Positions 1-8,952 of a stretch of DNA of 63,140 nucleotides are shown here, in pieces. Each line of letters starts with the position of its first letter. Positions within the stretch are counted from its first letter, which is position 1. The position numbers and the translations under genes were made by a program. This DNA is from Sphingobacteriales bacterium (GTDB taxonomy: Bacteria; Bacteroidota; Bacteroidia; Sphingobacteriales; Sphingobacteriaceae). Location of the stretch: contig RDYW01000041.1 in the NCBI GenBank assembly GCA_004293485.1, positions 1-63,140 on the forward strand, written 5' to 3'. The notes beneath the pieces are model-generated. The model saw only the letters and a list, made by a program, of their open reading frames with translations, did no database searches and was not told the DNA's origin.

Positions 1-901
1 CGGTAAACATATAATTGGTTTGTTCTATCAATACATCGGCAAATTTACGGGCTGGTGCTTCAGCCAATATAACGCCATTAATATCTTTGGCCTCCATTGC
101 CAATTTTGGCGCAAGCATACCCCCAAGGCTGTGCCCCAATATGTACACCTGTGATGGGTTTACGCCAGCTATTTTTTTAGCATAAGCTATGGCCATTAAA
201 GCATCATCGGTTACCTCTTCTTTTATAGTAAAAACTTTTTTAAACTCTTGGGGGTACACCAATGTTCGTTTAACGTAGCGAAAAGAGGCAATCCCTTTTG
301 CTGCCAAGCCTAAGGCCAAATCACGAAATGGCTTATTAGGGCCAAGGGTTTCGTCCATATCATTTGGCCCCGAGCCATGAATAAATACCACTATCGGAAA
401 TTTTTTCGCATTTTTTGGCGTCGTTACCATCCCCGCAAGGGAATGCGTACCACTTTTTAGGTCGATAAGTTTTTCGGTATAAAGTGTGGTATCGGCATAT
501 TTGGGGTTTTCATATACTGCTGCATTATTTTTTGGAACTATATTGATGCCTACTAATTTTTGATTTTTATTGAAAATAAAACGAAACGATTGCGCTCCAT
601 TAGTAAAAGTACAGTTTAATACTACGGCTTGGTATTCGCCCATGGTATTGTTTTGTGCACCGTCAACCGATTTGAATTCGCCTAGTTGAGAGGTTGTATT
701 TGCCCAAAAGTTTTTTAACATAGTGGCTGTTACTTCTGTTTTTAAACTTTCATCGAAAAATTTTTGTGCTTCGTTGGGTTTACCTTTATCTAGGGTTTCT
801 AAAAAATCGTTGGATAGGTTAATGTACGATAGCAAACCCTGTGCAAAAGAAGCTGTAAATAGCAAAAGTGTTACAAATAGAAGGCTAATTTTTTTCATCA
901 T
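1..901 (-). CDS. Secreted alpha/beta hydrolase with DUF3887-like N-terminus (3' end outside window)
   Basis: The gene starts at tandem ATGs (901 or 898) and runs off the left edge, so the C-terminus is missing. Reading the minus strand gives a signal peptide (MMKKISLLFVTLLLFTASFAQ), then about 100 residues resembling the small DUF3887 domain that often precedes secreted hydrolases, then an alpha/beta-hydrolase core. The core has an oxyanion-side HGSGP motif and the nucleophile elbow GHSLGG at about 127-144. The catalytic acid and histidine lie outside the window. The family hydrolyses ester or peptide bonds of unknown substrates outside the cytoplasm. It is divergent from threonine synthase. 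The fold is secure; the substrate is not known. Confidence 0.8.
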   Translation of the reverse strand, partial: MMKKISLLFVTLLLFTASFAQGLLSYINLSNDFLETLDKGKPNEAQKFFDESLKTEVTATMLKNFWANTTSQLGEFKSVDGAQNNTMGEYQAVVLNCTFTNGAQSFRFIFNKNQKLVGINIVPKNNAAVYENPKYADTTLYTEKLIDLKSGTHSLAGMVTTPKNAKKFPIVVFIHGSGPNDMDETLGPNKPFRDLALGLAAKGIASFRYVKRTLVYPQEFKKVFTIKEEVTDDALMAIAYAKKIAGVNPSQVYILGHSLGGMLAPKLAMEAKDINGVILAEAPARKFADVLIEQTNYMFT

Positions 902-995
902 TTTTATGATTATAATGGGATAAATATACGCTAAGGGTTTATAATGGCAAAGGCTGTAAAAATGTGCAATTTAACGATGGTAACCACAAAAAATT

Positions 996-1130
996 ATGAA
1001 CATAAGCGTAAATTTTTTAACCCAATTGGTTGAATTATAATTTGAAGATGTTACATTTGATAATCTGTACAGTTTATTAGATGTAGCTTTTGATTTTACA
1101 AACCAAAAAGTGTTGTTAGAGAAAATGTAA
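996..1130 (+). pseudogene. Possible relic of a small gene with one in-frame stop
   Basis: From an ATG at 996 the frame gives 14 residues, a TAA at 1038, and then 29 further protein-like codons (FEDVTFDNLYSLLDV...) in the same frame up to a TAA at 1128. The second part has balanced amino acid use for an otherwise AT-rich gap. It could be the worn C-terminus of a deleted gene, or chance. I do not recognise the family. Confidence 0.25.
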
Positions 1131-1193
1131 AAAAAAATCTGATTTATTGAAAATAGCGATCATTAATTTTATTTAAAAGCACTAAAAAATCGG

Positions 1194-1201
1194 TAAATTT
1201 G
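1194..1201 (+). promoter_or_regulatory. Bacteroidota -7 box of thrC (TAAATTTG)
   Basis: TAAATTTG fits the TAnnTTTG -7 consensus of the Bacteroidota primary sigma factor. It ends 17 bases before the thrC ATG, implying a leader of about a dozen bases. The -33 element (ATTT near 1171) is only a partial match to TTTG. Confidence 0.6.
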
Positions 1202-1218
1202 CCCGAATTAATTCATAA

Positions 1219-2526
1219 ATGAAACTATACAGCACCGCCAACCATAACCTATCTGTTGATTTTAAAACCGCTGTGTTTAACAGCTTGCCAGCCGATAAAG
1301 GCTTATACATGCCCACCATATTGCCACAATTAGATGCTGCAATGATGCAAAGCTGGGATAAAAAAACTTTGCCACAAATAGCTTTCGATGTTGCCTATAC
1401 GTTATTAAACGAGGTAATTTCGGCACACGATTTAAAAGCCATTATTGATGATGCCATTAATTTTGAAGCACCATTACATACCCTTAGCGGGGATACTTTT
1501 GTGTTAGAACTTTTCCATGGGCCATCCCTAGCATTTAAAGATTTTGGAGGGCGGTTTATGAGCCGCATTATGGCACATTTTTTAAAAAATGAACACAAAG
1601 AAATCAAAATATTAGTAGCCACTTCGGGGGATACTGGTGGTGCCGTAGCTTTAGGTTTTTTAAATGTGCCAGGCATAAGCGTAAGTATATTGTACCCCAA
1701 AGGCAAAGTAAGTGCCATACAAGAACTACAACTTACCACCAATGGCAACAATATCGAAGCTATAGAAATTGATGGCACTTTTGATGATTGCCAGCGGCTA
1801 GTAAAACAAGCTTTTTTAGATGATGAACTAAATGCACATATAAACCTAACATCGGCCAACTCTATAAATATTAGCCGCCTTATACCTCAAATGTTTTATT
1901 ACGCCTATACTTGGGCTAGGCTTAAAGCCGATTTTGAGGAGCTTGTATTTATTACCCCCAGCGGTAACTTTGGTAACATAGCTGCGGGTATAATAGCACA
2001 CAAAATGGGCTTGCCTGTAAAGCAATTTATAGCCGCCACCAATAGTAATGATATTGTACCACAGTATTTTAAAACAGGCATTTATACCGCCCGCCCATCG
2101 GTAGCCACCCTAGCCAATGCAATGGATGTAGGCGCCCCCAGTAATTTTATACGCATTTTAGATATGTATAATAACGATATCGAAGCCCTGCGTACCAAAC
2201 TTATTTCCCTATCCTATACCGATGCACAAATAAAAAACGCCATTGCTACGGTGTACAAAAACAATAATTACATCCTATGCCCACACACGGCTACGGGTTA
2301 TCTGGCTGTTGAAGAAGTACAAAAATCAAACACCAAAAATACAGCATACATCATTTTAGCTACCGCCCACCCATGTAAATTCCCCGATGTATTTGAGGAG
2401 TTACATATTAAAATTGAGGAACCCACACAGGTAGAAACAATGAAGCAAAAACAACAACACAAAGTGCTAATGCGTAATAGTTTCGATGATTTTAAAGCGC
2501 ATTTGTTAGTAAAAAATAAGTATTAA
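1219..2526 (+). CDS. thrC: Threonine synthase
   Basis: PLP enzyme that converts O-phosphohomoserine to threonine and phosphate, the last step of threonine synthesis in the cytoplasm. The protein has 435 residues, usual for the bacterial type. The PLP lysine is in the LAFKDFGGRF motif (K107), followed by a phosphate-binding SGDTGGAV loop and the SANSINISRL and SGNFGN segments typical of ThrC. The ATG sits just after a TAAATTTG promoter. It stands alone: thrA and thrB, often adjacent in this phylum, are not in the window. A 154-residue antisense frame inside it is a shadow. Confidence 0.95.
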   Translation: MKLYSTANHNLSVDFKTAVFNSLPADKGLYMPTILPQLDAAMMQSWDKKTLPQIAFDVAYTLLNEVISAHDLKAIIDDAINFEAPLHTLSGDTFVLELFHGPSLAFKDFGGRFMSRIMAHFLKNEHKEIKILVATSGDTGGAVALGFLNVPGISVSILYPKGKVSAIQELQLTTNGNNIEAIEIDGTFDDCQRLVKQAFLDDELNAHINLTSANSINISRLIPQMFYYAYTWARLKADFEELVFITPSGNFGNIAAGIIAHKMGLPVKQFIAATNSNDIVPQYFKTGIYTARPSVATLANAMDVGAPSNFIRILDMYNNDIEALRTKLISLSYTDAQIKNAIATVYKNNNYILCPHTATGYLAVEEVQKSNTKNTAYIILATAHPCKFPDVFEELHIKIEEPTQVETMKQKQQHKVLMRNSFDDFKAHLLVKNKY

Positions 2527-2562
2527 AAGAGAGCGTAAATAAGTAAACTCGTTTTTTTTTAA

Positions 2563-3057
2563 TTAACGGTACAATTTCTTTTGCATAATATAATCGTTAA
2601 GCAAAAAATGATGATAAGGTGTATCCACTGTTTCTAAAATTTTAAAGCCCATTTTTAGGTAAAAAAATTGCGCTTTGTTTGCTCTATTAACATGCAGTTG
2701 AATTTCCGAAGCACCCAATAAACCCACCTCGTTTTCAATGGCGCCCAAAAGTGCTTTGCCTAACCCCATGCCTTGGTAGTTTTGCTGAAGATATAGTTTG
2801 TGAATTTTAAAAACATTTTTGGCACTAGTTTCAGAAAAACTTGCAAAACCACAATAATTTTTATTTAAGCTTAATAGCTTAAAAGTATGCCCCTGACTCA
2901 TTTGTTGATGTATTGATGCGGGGCGGTACATATCTTTTAGCATAAACTTAATTTGTTGTTCCGAAATAATTTTATAGTAAGTAGGCCTCCATATTTGCTC
3001 GGCCATTAGGCTAATAATAGCTACATCGTTAGGGCTTGCAGTGGTAATTTGTATCAT
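2563..3057 (-). CDS. GNAT family N-acetyltransferase
   Basis: A 164-residue single-domain acetyltransferase that would move an acetyl group from acetyl-CoA to an amine on an unknown acceptor. The acetyl-CoA pyrophosphate loop is visible as QGMGLGK (about residues 95-101), preceded by the beta-4 strand FKIHKLYLQ. A late ELQLHV-like strand and FYLKMGFK complete the GNAT signature. Its ATG overlaps the stop of the upstream TPK-like gene by four bases (ATGA), so the two are probably translationally coupled. The family is clear; substrate unknown. Confidence 0.85.
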   Translation of the reverse strand: MIQITTASPNDVAIISLMAEQIWRPTYYKIISEQQIKFMLKDMYRPASIHQQMSQGHTFKLLSLNKNYCGFASFSETSAKNVFKIHKLYLQQNYQGMGLGKALLGAIENEVGLLGASEIQLHVNRANKAQFFYLKMGFKILETVDTPYHHFLLNDYIMQKKLYR

Positions 3058-3629
3058 ACATTGTGGGCAATAAACAAATAATTTTGCTCAAAATCGAAAC
3101 CAAAAAAACCATCGTACAAGGTAATGTAACTATTGGGTGCAATTTTTTTTGTACCATAATGGTTACTAATATTTCCGAAGGTATGTATCGTGGTATTGGC
3201 AGTTTCCCATTTATTAAAACCATTTTTTATAGGGTAGTATTTTTTTCTTTCGGTAAATACAACAATATCAATACAGCCAACAAAAGGCTCAACTTTTTGT
3301 AAATCAAATGTTTTACAAACAATATTTACAGCTGGATATTTCTGGTTCGATAAAAAACTAATAGCTGCTTGTAGTGCAGTTTGCGATTTTGTTGTATAGA
3401 TAAATCTGATACTTTCTTGAAAGTATATAGACGTTTTTGTTTCGCAAATTAAAACATCAATTTTTATACCCATAGCCGTTATTTTCTCATACACATTGGT
3501 ATTTACTATAATCGTGGGCGACCACTCTAGCAGCTGCCCTAAATGTTCTTCATCAATACTATCCAAACTTAAAATTAGCAATGCTGGTTCTTGTTTTTCG
3601 CGTACAATATGGTGGCTACTCATTATCAA
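3054..3629 (-). CDS. Degenerate thiamine pyrophosphokinase-like protein (probable pseudoenzyme)
   Basis: This 191-residue protein keeps scaffold segments that I remember from Sphingobacteriia thiamine pyrophosphokinases: SSHHIVREKQEPALL at the N-terminus, QLLEWSP, PAVNIV, and KWETANT near the end. The catalytic parts of the family appear lost. The aspartate-containing DGA region reads NTN, the GDFD region reads CETK, the NKTD region reads SQTA, and the arginine/aspartate/histidine motif that follows is gone. The frame is intact and ends four bases into the GNAT gene. It is therefore either a non-catalytic derivative with another role or a gene in early decay. The homology rests on memory of the family, not on an alignment. 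Confidence 0.6.
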   Translation of the reverse strand: MIMSSHHIVREKQEPALLILSLDSIDEEHLGQLLEWSPTIIVNTNVYEKITAMGIKIDVLICETKTSIYFQESIRFIYTTKSQTALQAAISFLSNQKYPAVNIVCKTFDLQKVEPFVGCIDIVVFTERKKYYPIKNGFNKWETANTTIHTFGNISNHYGTKKIAPNSYITLYDGFFGFDFEQNYLFIAHNV

Positions 3630-3717
3630 TAAAAATATATCTTAAATAAATTTAAAAATAAAATACTAAACTTGAAAATTACGACACTAAATATGTACAA
3701 CACTAAATTTTACGATT

Positions 3718-4701
3718 TTGCTAATATTTAAGAGATTTTTTTTTATTAGTTTACTGTTAATTAACTTATTTACAAGTATTTTTGCTTTCGCACAGGTTTA
3801 TACCGACGAAATCGGTACCGCATCCGACAATGATTTTTATGTTTCGAAAAAAGACAGGTACTACACCAACGGAAATCAATTTTATTACCGCCATGCCATA
3901 CAAAATGTGAAAAAAGAGATTACACAAAAAAAAATAATTTTTGAATTAACATCTGGGCAACAAATATACAATCCTTTTTTTGCCAAGGCGCCTAATCCTG
4001 CTACACACGATCGTCCGTTTGCGGCATTTCTTTATGTAGGCTCTTCGTTAAGTTGGTTTTATACCAACGAAAAAATAGTAAAGTTAAGTGCCCGAATGGG
4101 TACTATTGGCCCCAATGCACTAGGAGAGGAAATTCAAAAAGGTTATCATAAAATGTTAAAAGTATTTACTCCACAAGGTTGGGAGTATCAACTAAAAAAC
4201 GAAATAGGCTTAAACCTTTCGGCAGATTATAACCGCTTATGTTACCGCAACACAAGCAAGCATTTAGATATTACTGGGCTTTCATCGGCAATGTTAGGAA
4301 ACACCTTTTCGGGAGCCAATGTAGGCATGTTATTGCGTTGGGGCCGTTGCAACCCATTGTACCAATCGTTAAGTTTTAATAGTTTAATAGGTAGCCAAGC
4401 AAATGGCCCAAACCCTTTGCCTAGCGAATATTTTATATTTTTGCGACCCCAAATTAATTTTGTGGCATACAATGCTACAATACAAGGTGGTATGTTTATA
4501 AACGATAAAGGTCTTGTCACTTTTGGTGCGAAACCTTTTGTATTTGTACAAGAAGTAGGTGCTGGCTTTTCATCTAAACGGTGGACTATTAATTTTGTAT
4601 ATACCCTAAAAAGTAACGAAGTAAAAAGTACAGCTACGGGGTATAGTTACGGTGCTTGGAGTGTTTTTTATAGGTTTAAACAAAATGTACTGAAATGGTA
4701 A
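3718..4701 (+). CDS. Lipid A deacylase, LpxR family
   Basis: LpxR is an outer-membrane beta-barrel that removes the 3'-acyloxyacyl group of lipid A. This 327-residue protein has a signal peptide (LIFKRFFFISLLLINLFTSIFAFA) and the LpxR landmarks in order: SDNDFY (the Asn-Asp pair), DRYYTNG, HDRPFAAFLYVG, GTIGPNALGEEIQKGYHKM (with the conserved His) and GWEYQLKNE. It ends in alternating beta strands with an aromatic C-terminus. The best start is a TTG, because no in-frame ATG precedes the signal peptide. It is followed 25 bases later by the protease gene. The catalytic residues look kept, so activity is plausible. Confidence 0.8.
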   Translation: MLIFKRFFFISLLLINLFTSIFAFAQVYTDEIGTASDNDFYVSKKDRYYTNGNQFYYRHAIQNVKKEITQKKIIFELTSGQQIYNPFFAKAPNPATHDRPFAAFLYVGSSLSWFYTNEKIVKLSARMGTIGPNALGEEIQKGYHKMLKVFTPQGWEYQLKNEIGLNLSADYNRLCYRNTSKHLDITGLSSAMLGNTFSGANVGMLLRWGRCNPLYQSLSFNSLIGSQANGPNPLPSEYFIFLRPQINFVAYNATIQGGMFINDKGLVTFGAKPFVFVQEVGAGFSSKRWTINFVYTLKSNEVKSTATGYSYGAWSVFYRFKQNVLKW

Positions 4702-4726
4702 TTATGCCTTACATCAAATTAAAAAA

Positions 4727-5965
4727 ATGTACCCTGTAAAGCAGCTTAAAAAAATTGTTTTACTTGTGCTATCTTGCCTTGCGTGTGGGCATATTGTAGC
4801 ACAAAGCGATTTTAAATTTATTTACCCACGCCAAACCGAAAAAATAGTATTTAAAAAAGTACGTGGCCTTATGGTAGTACAAGCTAGTATAAATAACAAA
4901 GGTCCATTTAATTTGATATTAGATACCGGGGTAGGCATATTTTTAATTACCGACCCCACGCTTCGCGATTCGCTAACTATTAAATACTTAAAAAAAATTA
5001 CCATTAGTGGCCTTGGCGAACAGCCCGATATACAAGCGCACTTTACACCAACCCTAAAAGTACAAATAGGCAATACAATTGCCGATGAGCTACCAGCGGC
5101 CATATTAGATGATGATGTTTTTAACCTTTCGGCTTATGCTGGCATACCCATACATGGTTTAATTGGTTACAATTTTTTTGCCAGTTTTATTGTACATATT
5201 TTTTACGAAACGCAAAGAATAAATTTATATACAAATAACCTTAAAAAAATTTCGAAACGATACACCAAAACACCCATCACCATCGAAAACAATAAACCCT
5301 ATTGCCAAATAAGTGCCGAAACTACCTCCAAAAAAAAATATGCTGTAAAAATGTTGATAGATACCGGAGCTGGCCATGTGGTATCGCTCGAAACCTATAA
5401 CGATGTACCTTTCCCCTTACCAACACCAAACATTGCCGCTAATTTAGGCATCGGTCTTGGGGGCAACATTGGCGGTTTTTTGGGGCGGTTAAATAATATA
5501 AAAATTGCTAAATTTACCCTAAATAAGCCTATTTGCGCTTTCCCAAATTATAAAGATGTGGCTTTAAAAAGTTTTAGTATTGCCCGAAATGGAAGCATTG
5601 GTAATGTATTGCTCAAAAAATTTAATGTTATTTTCGATTACCAAAATGGCTTTGTATACCTTAAACCCAATATAAATTTTAAAAGTGTTTTTGAGCATGA
5701 TATGAGTGGGCTCGAAGTTTTTGCAAGTGGCCAAAACCTCGACCGTATTTTTGTAAACCGTGTTGAACCCAATTCGCCCGCCGAAGAAATAGGCCTCCAA
5801 AAAAATGATGAACTGCGTACTATAAATTTAAAAAAAGTAAAAGAAATGAGTTTAGAAGATATTATTGCGCTTTTTCAATCGCAAAACAATAAAAACTTAT
5901 TTATTGAATATGAACAAAACAAAACCCTAAAAAGAGCAATTATCACTTTAAAAAGGCGCATATAA
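4727..5965 (+). CDS. Secreted retropepsin-like aspartyl protease with C-terminal PDZ domain
   Basis: A 412-residue exported protein with a signal peptide (about residues 1-26), two aspartyl-protease lobes and a PDZ domain. Each lobe has its own catalytic motif: LDTGVG at residue 66 and IDTGAG at residue 212, so the chain can supply both aspartates of a pepsin-like pair. The PDZ part, about 325-400, contains VEPNSPAEEIGLQKNDE. Such proteins are common in Bacteroidota periplasms, with few known substrates. It lies in a co-directional run between the LpxR homologue and the deacetylase-like gene. Confidence 0.85.
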   Translation: MYPVKQLKKIVLLVLSCLACGHIVAQSDFKFIYPRQTEKIVFKKVRGLMVVQASINNKGPFNLILDTGVGIFLITDPTLRDSLTIKYLKKITISGLGEQPDIQAHFTPTLKVQIGNTIADELPAAILDDDVFNLSAYAGIPIHGLIGYNFFASFIVHIFYETQRINLYTNNLKKISKRYTKTPITIENNKPYCQISAETTSKKKYAVKMLIDTGAGHVVSLETYNDVPFPLPTPNIAANLGIGLGGNIGGFLGRLNNIKIAKFTLNKPICAFPNYKDVALKSFSIARNGSIGNVLLKKFNVIFDYQNGFVYLKPNINFKSVFEHDMSGLEVFASGQNLDRIFVNRVEPNSPAEEIGLQKNDELRTINLKKVKEMSLEDIIALFQSQNNKNLFIEYEQNKTLKRAIITLKRRI

Positions 5966-6027
5966 AACCACAAAAATGTTCTCGTGATTTTACAAGATAT
6001 CAAAATTTAATAAGCATTTTTACAGCA

Positions 6028-7326
6028 ATGCCACTTTTAGTTTACAGCCCCAGTATTAACCAACGTAAAAGCTATATTTTTAACCATATTTTGGTTGATA
6101 TTTTAGGTATTGAATATACTTTTACCAGTAACAAAGAGGCATTTATACAATATACCGAAGCCAAGTTAAATTATGCCCCTTTCCCTTTCGGGGATGAATT
6201 GCACCTAGCCCAGCATCCTTTTATAGATGAAAAAACGATACAAATACAACACCCTACTTTTGTAAAGTACGAAAATTATAATGTGCCTTTTGCCCTAAAA
6301 AACCCCTTATTTCCTTTCGATATTTTTTCGGCAAGTTTTTATTTACTAAGCCGCTACGAAGAATATTTGCCCAATACAAAAGATAGCCACAATCGTTACC
6401 AAGCCACTAATAGCATGGCATTTACGCATGGGTTTTTACATAAGCCCGTAATTGATAATTGGGCTTTTTCCCTTTTAACCAAGCTAAAACAACGGTATCC
6501 CAACTTAAAATCAACAGCCCGAAAATTTACGTTTATACCCACTATTGATGTGGATAATCCTTATTATCTTAAAACCGAAACTTTTTTGAGGAAGTATGTA
6601 AAAATTTCCAAAGCACTTATAAAAGGAAATTTCCGCATTTTAAAATACGACCCTTACGATACTTACGCCTATTTAAAAAACCTACATCAACAGTATAATT
6701 TACAGCCCATATTTTTCTTTTTGGTAGGGAATACGCACCTGTACGATACTGCGCCAGCTATGTTAGATTATAATGCGAGTTATAAACTATTGATAAAATC
6801 TATAGAAAATTATGCACAGGTGGGCATCCATCCATCCTACCATTCTAATGAAAACGGGACGGCTTTAACTGCCGAAATCAACGTTTTAGCCTCCGCATTA
6901 AGCGATAAAAAAATAGAAATAGCTAGGCAACATTACCTTAAACTAAACCTACCCGATACGTATAAAAACCTATTAAATGCTGCCATTAAGCATGATTATA
7001 CCATGGGATACGCCTCGCATACGGGCTTTAGGGCTAGCACTTGTACGCCATTTTTTTGGTACGATTTACAAAATGAAATCATTAGCGATTTAACCCTTCA
7101 TCCCTTTGCGGTAATGGACCAAACACTAAAAAAATACCTTAACTTAAACTCCCACGAAGCCATCATCAACACCCAAAACTTGATAGATGAAGTAAAAAAA
7201 GTAAACGGCACATTTATAAGTTTATGGCATAACGAAACCTTGAGCGATTTTGGCACATGGAAAAGCTGGCGTAAGGTTTACGAAGAAATGTTGGAATATG
7301 CCCATCAAAACCAAAATACAAACTAA
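6028..7326 (+). CDS. Polysaccharide deacetylase-like (NodB-type) protein
   Basis: A 432-residue protein. Its N-terminal third is of the type found ahead of Bacteroidota deacetylase domains, and the rest resembles a NodB-type barrel. Motif 1 appears as IPTIDVDN, a histidine motif as VGIHPSYHSN, and late motifs as GYASHTGFRAS and SLWHNE. The expected reaction is hydrolysis of N- or O-acetyl groups on a surface glycan. I see no signal peptide, so it may act in the cytoplasm or be exported another way. Its stop overlaps the next start (TAATG), so it is coupled to the YjjG-like gene. Confidence 0.75.
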   Translation: MPLLVYSPSINQRKSYIFNHILVDILGIEYTFTSNKEAFIQYTEAKLNYAPFPFGDELHLAQHPFIDEKTIQIQHPTFVKYENYNVPFALKNPLFPFDIFSASFYLLSRYEEYLPNTKDSHNRYQATNSMAFTHGFLHKPVIDNWAFSLLTKLKQRYPNLKSTARKFTFIPTIDVDNPYYLKTETFLRKYVKISKALIKGNFRILKYDPYDTYAYLKNLHQQYNLQPIFFFLVGNTHLYDTAPAMLDYNASYKLLIKSIENYAQVGIHPSYHSNENGTALTAEINVLASALSDKKIEIARQHYLKLNLPDTYKNLLNAAIKHDYTMGYASHTGFRASTCTPFFWYDLQNEIISDLTLHPFAVMDQTLKKYLNLNSHEAIINTQNLIDEVKKVNGTFISLWHNETLSDFGTWKSWRKVYEEMLEYAHQNQNTN

Positions 7327-8021
7327 TGAAAACCAAAAAACATATTTTTTTCGACCTCGACCATACCTTATGGGATTTTGATAAAAATTCCGAAGAAACG
7401 CTTTTCGAGCTTTATGCGTTGTATCAACTTAAAAAATTAGGCTTACACTCGGTTAATACTTTTATAGAAACCTATACCCTTAATAACCACGCTTTATGGT
7501 TGGCTTATCATTTAGGAAACATCAATAAAGAACAATTAAGGGAAACCCGTTTTAAAAAAACGTTTATTGATTTGGGGCTTTCGCCAGATTTAATTCCGCT
7601 AAATTTTGAAGATGATTATGTAAATATTTGCCCCACTAAAACTAACCTTTTCCCTTACGCACACCAAACTTTAAGCTACTTAGAAAGTAAATATCATTTA
7701 CATTTAATATCTAACGGGTTTAAAGAAAGTACCGAACATAAGGTTAAAAACACAGCTTTAACGCATTATTTTAAAAACGTAATTATATCGGAAGTGGTGG
7801 GCATAAACAAGCCCGATAAAGCAATTTTTGAGTACGCATTAAACAAGGCTGGCGGTAAAATCGGCGAAAGCGTAATGATAGGCGATAGCTTGGAAGCCGA
7901 TGTACGTGGTGCGCTAAATTTTGGTATGGATGCTATTTATTTTAACCCGAATAAGCTGGATAAACCCGATGATGTGCCGATACAGATACACAGTTTGTCC
8001 GAATTGCAAGAGCGGTTTTAA
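7326..8021 (+). CDS. YjjG-family noncanonical pyrimidine nucleotidase (HAD superfamily)
   Basis: A 231-residue HAD phosphatase. Motif I is FFDLDHTLWDF with nucleophile D10 and acid D12, motif II is in HLISNG, the motif III lysine is in GINKPDKAIF, and motif IV is MIGDSLEADVRGA. The YjjG family dephosphorylates pyrimidine nucleoside monophosphates, including damaged ones, and so helps clean the nucleotide pool. Its ATG overlaps the preceding stop by one base. Substrate preference is inferred from the family only. Confidence 0.85.
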   Translation: MKTKKHIFFDLDHTLWDFDKNSEETLFELYALYQLKKLGLHSVNTFIETYTLNNHALWLAYHLGNINKEQLRETRFKKTFIDLGLSPDLIPLNFEDDYVNICPTKTNLFPYAHQTLSYLESKYHLHLISNGFKESTEHKVKNTALTHYFKNVIISEVVGINKPDKAIFEYALNKAGGKIGESVMIGDSLEADVRGALNFGMDAIYFNPNKLDKPDDVPIQIHSLSELQERF

Positions 8022-8064
8022 CCTTATTTAAAACCGTATATTTAGCCCATTATAATTACCTAAA

Positions 8065-8862
8065 ATGGATTTGATAAACTTAATAAAACGTTACAAAAGT
8101 TTGGGAATTGATGAGGTAATAAACCATCAAAAATTTAACCATATTGCTATTGTACACCATTCTACCAAAATAGAAGGTTCTACATTAAGCGAATTAGAAA
8201 CACAGGTTTTATTAAATTATGGGCTTACGCCAAAAGATAAACCATTGCAACACACCTTAATGGCTACCGACCATTTTGCGGCAATAAACTTTGTAGTACA
8301 ACAAGCCAATGCAAAAACAAAAATATCGATAGCTTTTATACAACAAATAAACGCATTGGTGCTTAAAAATACGGGTAGCGTTTATAAAACCGTATTGGGC
8401 GATATTGATGCAAAAACAGGTGCCTTTAGAAAAGGGAATGTATTTGCCGGCGATACTTATTTTCCTAATTATGATAAGGTAGCACCACTAACCCAGCAAA
8501 TGGTAAGCCAAATAACGAGTACCTTAAACAAGCCACTAAGCCAAGCCGAGCAAATTAATTTATCGTTCGATGCACATTTTAATTTGGTAAGCATACACCC
8601 TTTTTACGATGGTAATGGGCGCACCTCTAGGTTATTGATGAATTATTTTCAAGCCTATTTTGGTTTGCCTTTAGCAATTGTTTATTGCCACGCCAAAACG
8701 GAATATATACAAGCCCTTATTAATGCCCGAGAAAAAGAAGATAGCGAAATTTTTAGAGCATTTATGGCCACACAATACGCCCAAATGCTAACTAATGAAA
8801 TCCAAAAATTTGAAGAAATGGTTAATCCCCAAAAAGGCAAAGGTTTTAATTTATTGTTTTGA
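8065..8862 (+). CDS. Fic family protein (putative AMP transferase) with N-terminal inhibitory motif
   Basis: Fic enzymes transfer AMP or another phosphate-linked group to target hydroxyls. The full catalytic motif HPFYDGNGRTSR is at residues 178-189, with the catalytic His and the anion-binding loop intact. Near the N-terminus, residues 33-38 read STKIEG, matching the (S/T)xxxE(G/N) inhibitory helix, so the enzyme should be self-inhibited by E37 (class II). The length of 265 residues is short for the family and there is no obvious extra DNA-binding domain. Neighbours give no clue to the target. Confidence 0.88.
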   Translation: MDLINLIKRYKSLGIDEVINHQKFNHIAIVHHSTKIEGSTLSELETQVLLNYGLTPKDKPLQHTLMATDHFAAINFVVQQANAKTKISIAFIQQINALVLKNTGSVYKTVLGDIDAKTGAFRKGNVFAGDTYFPNYDKVAPLTQQMVSQITSTLNKPLSQAEQINLSFDAHFNLVSIHPFYDGNGRTSRLLMNYFQAYFGLPLAIVYCHAKTEYIQALINAREKEDSEIFRAFMATQYAQMLTNEIQKFEEMVNPQKGKGFNLLF

Positions 8863-8952
8863 GCAATAAGTCATTATAGCCTCCCGCAAAACTTAATACA
8901 AATTTAACCTTAAAGATATTTTAACTGTACACATTTGTAAAACGCAAAAAAT

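Larger units (their letters stand above)
902..1218. other. Intergenic region between hydrolase and thrC
   Basis: This 317-base gap holds a candidate gene relic (996-1130) and the thrC promoter (1194-1201). I see no RNA gene or strong hairpin in the rest. Confidence 0.5.

Noticed and set aside
1395..1859. 154-codon frame opposite thrC
   Set aside because: Antisense shadow; thrC motifs fix the coding strand.
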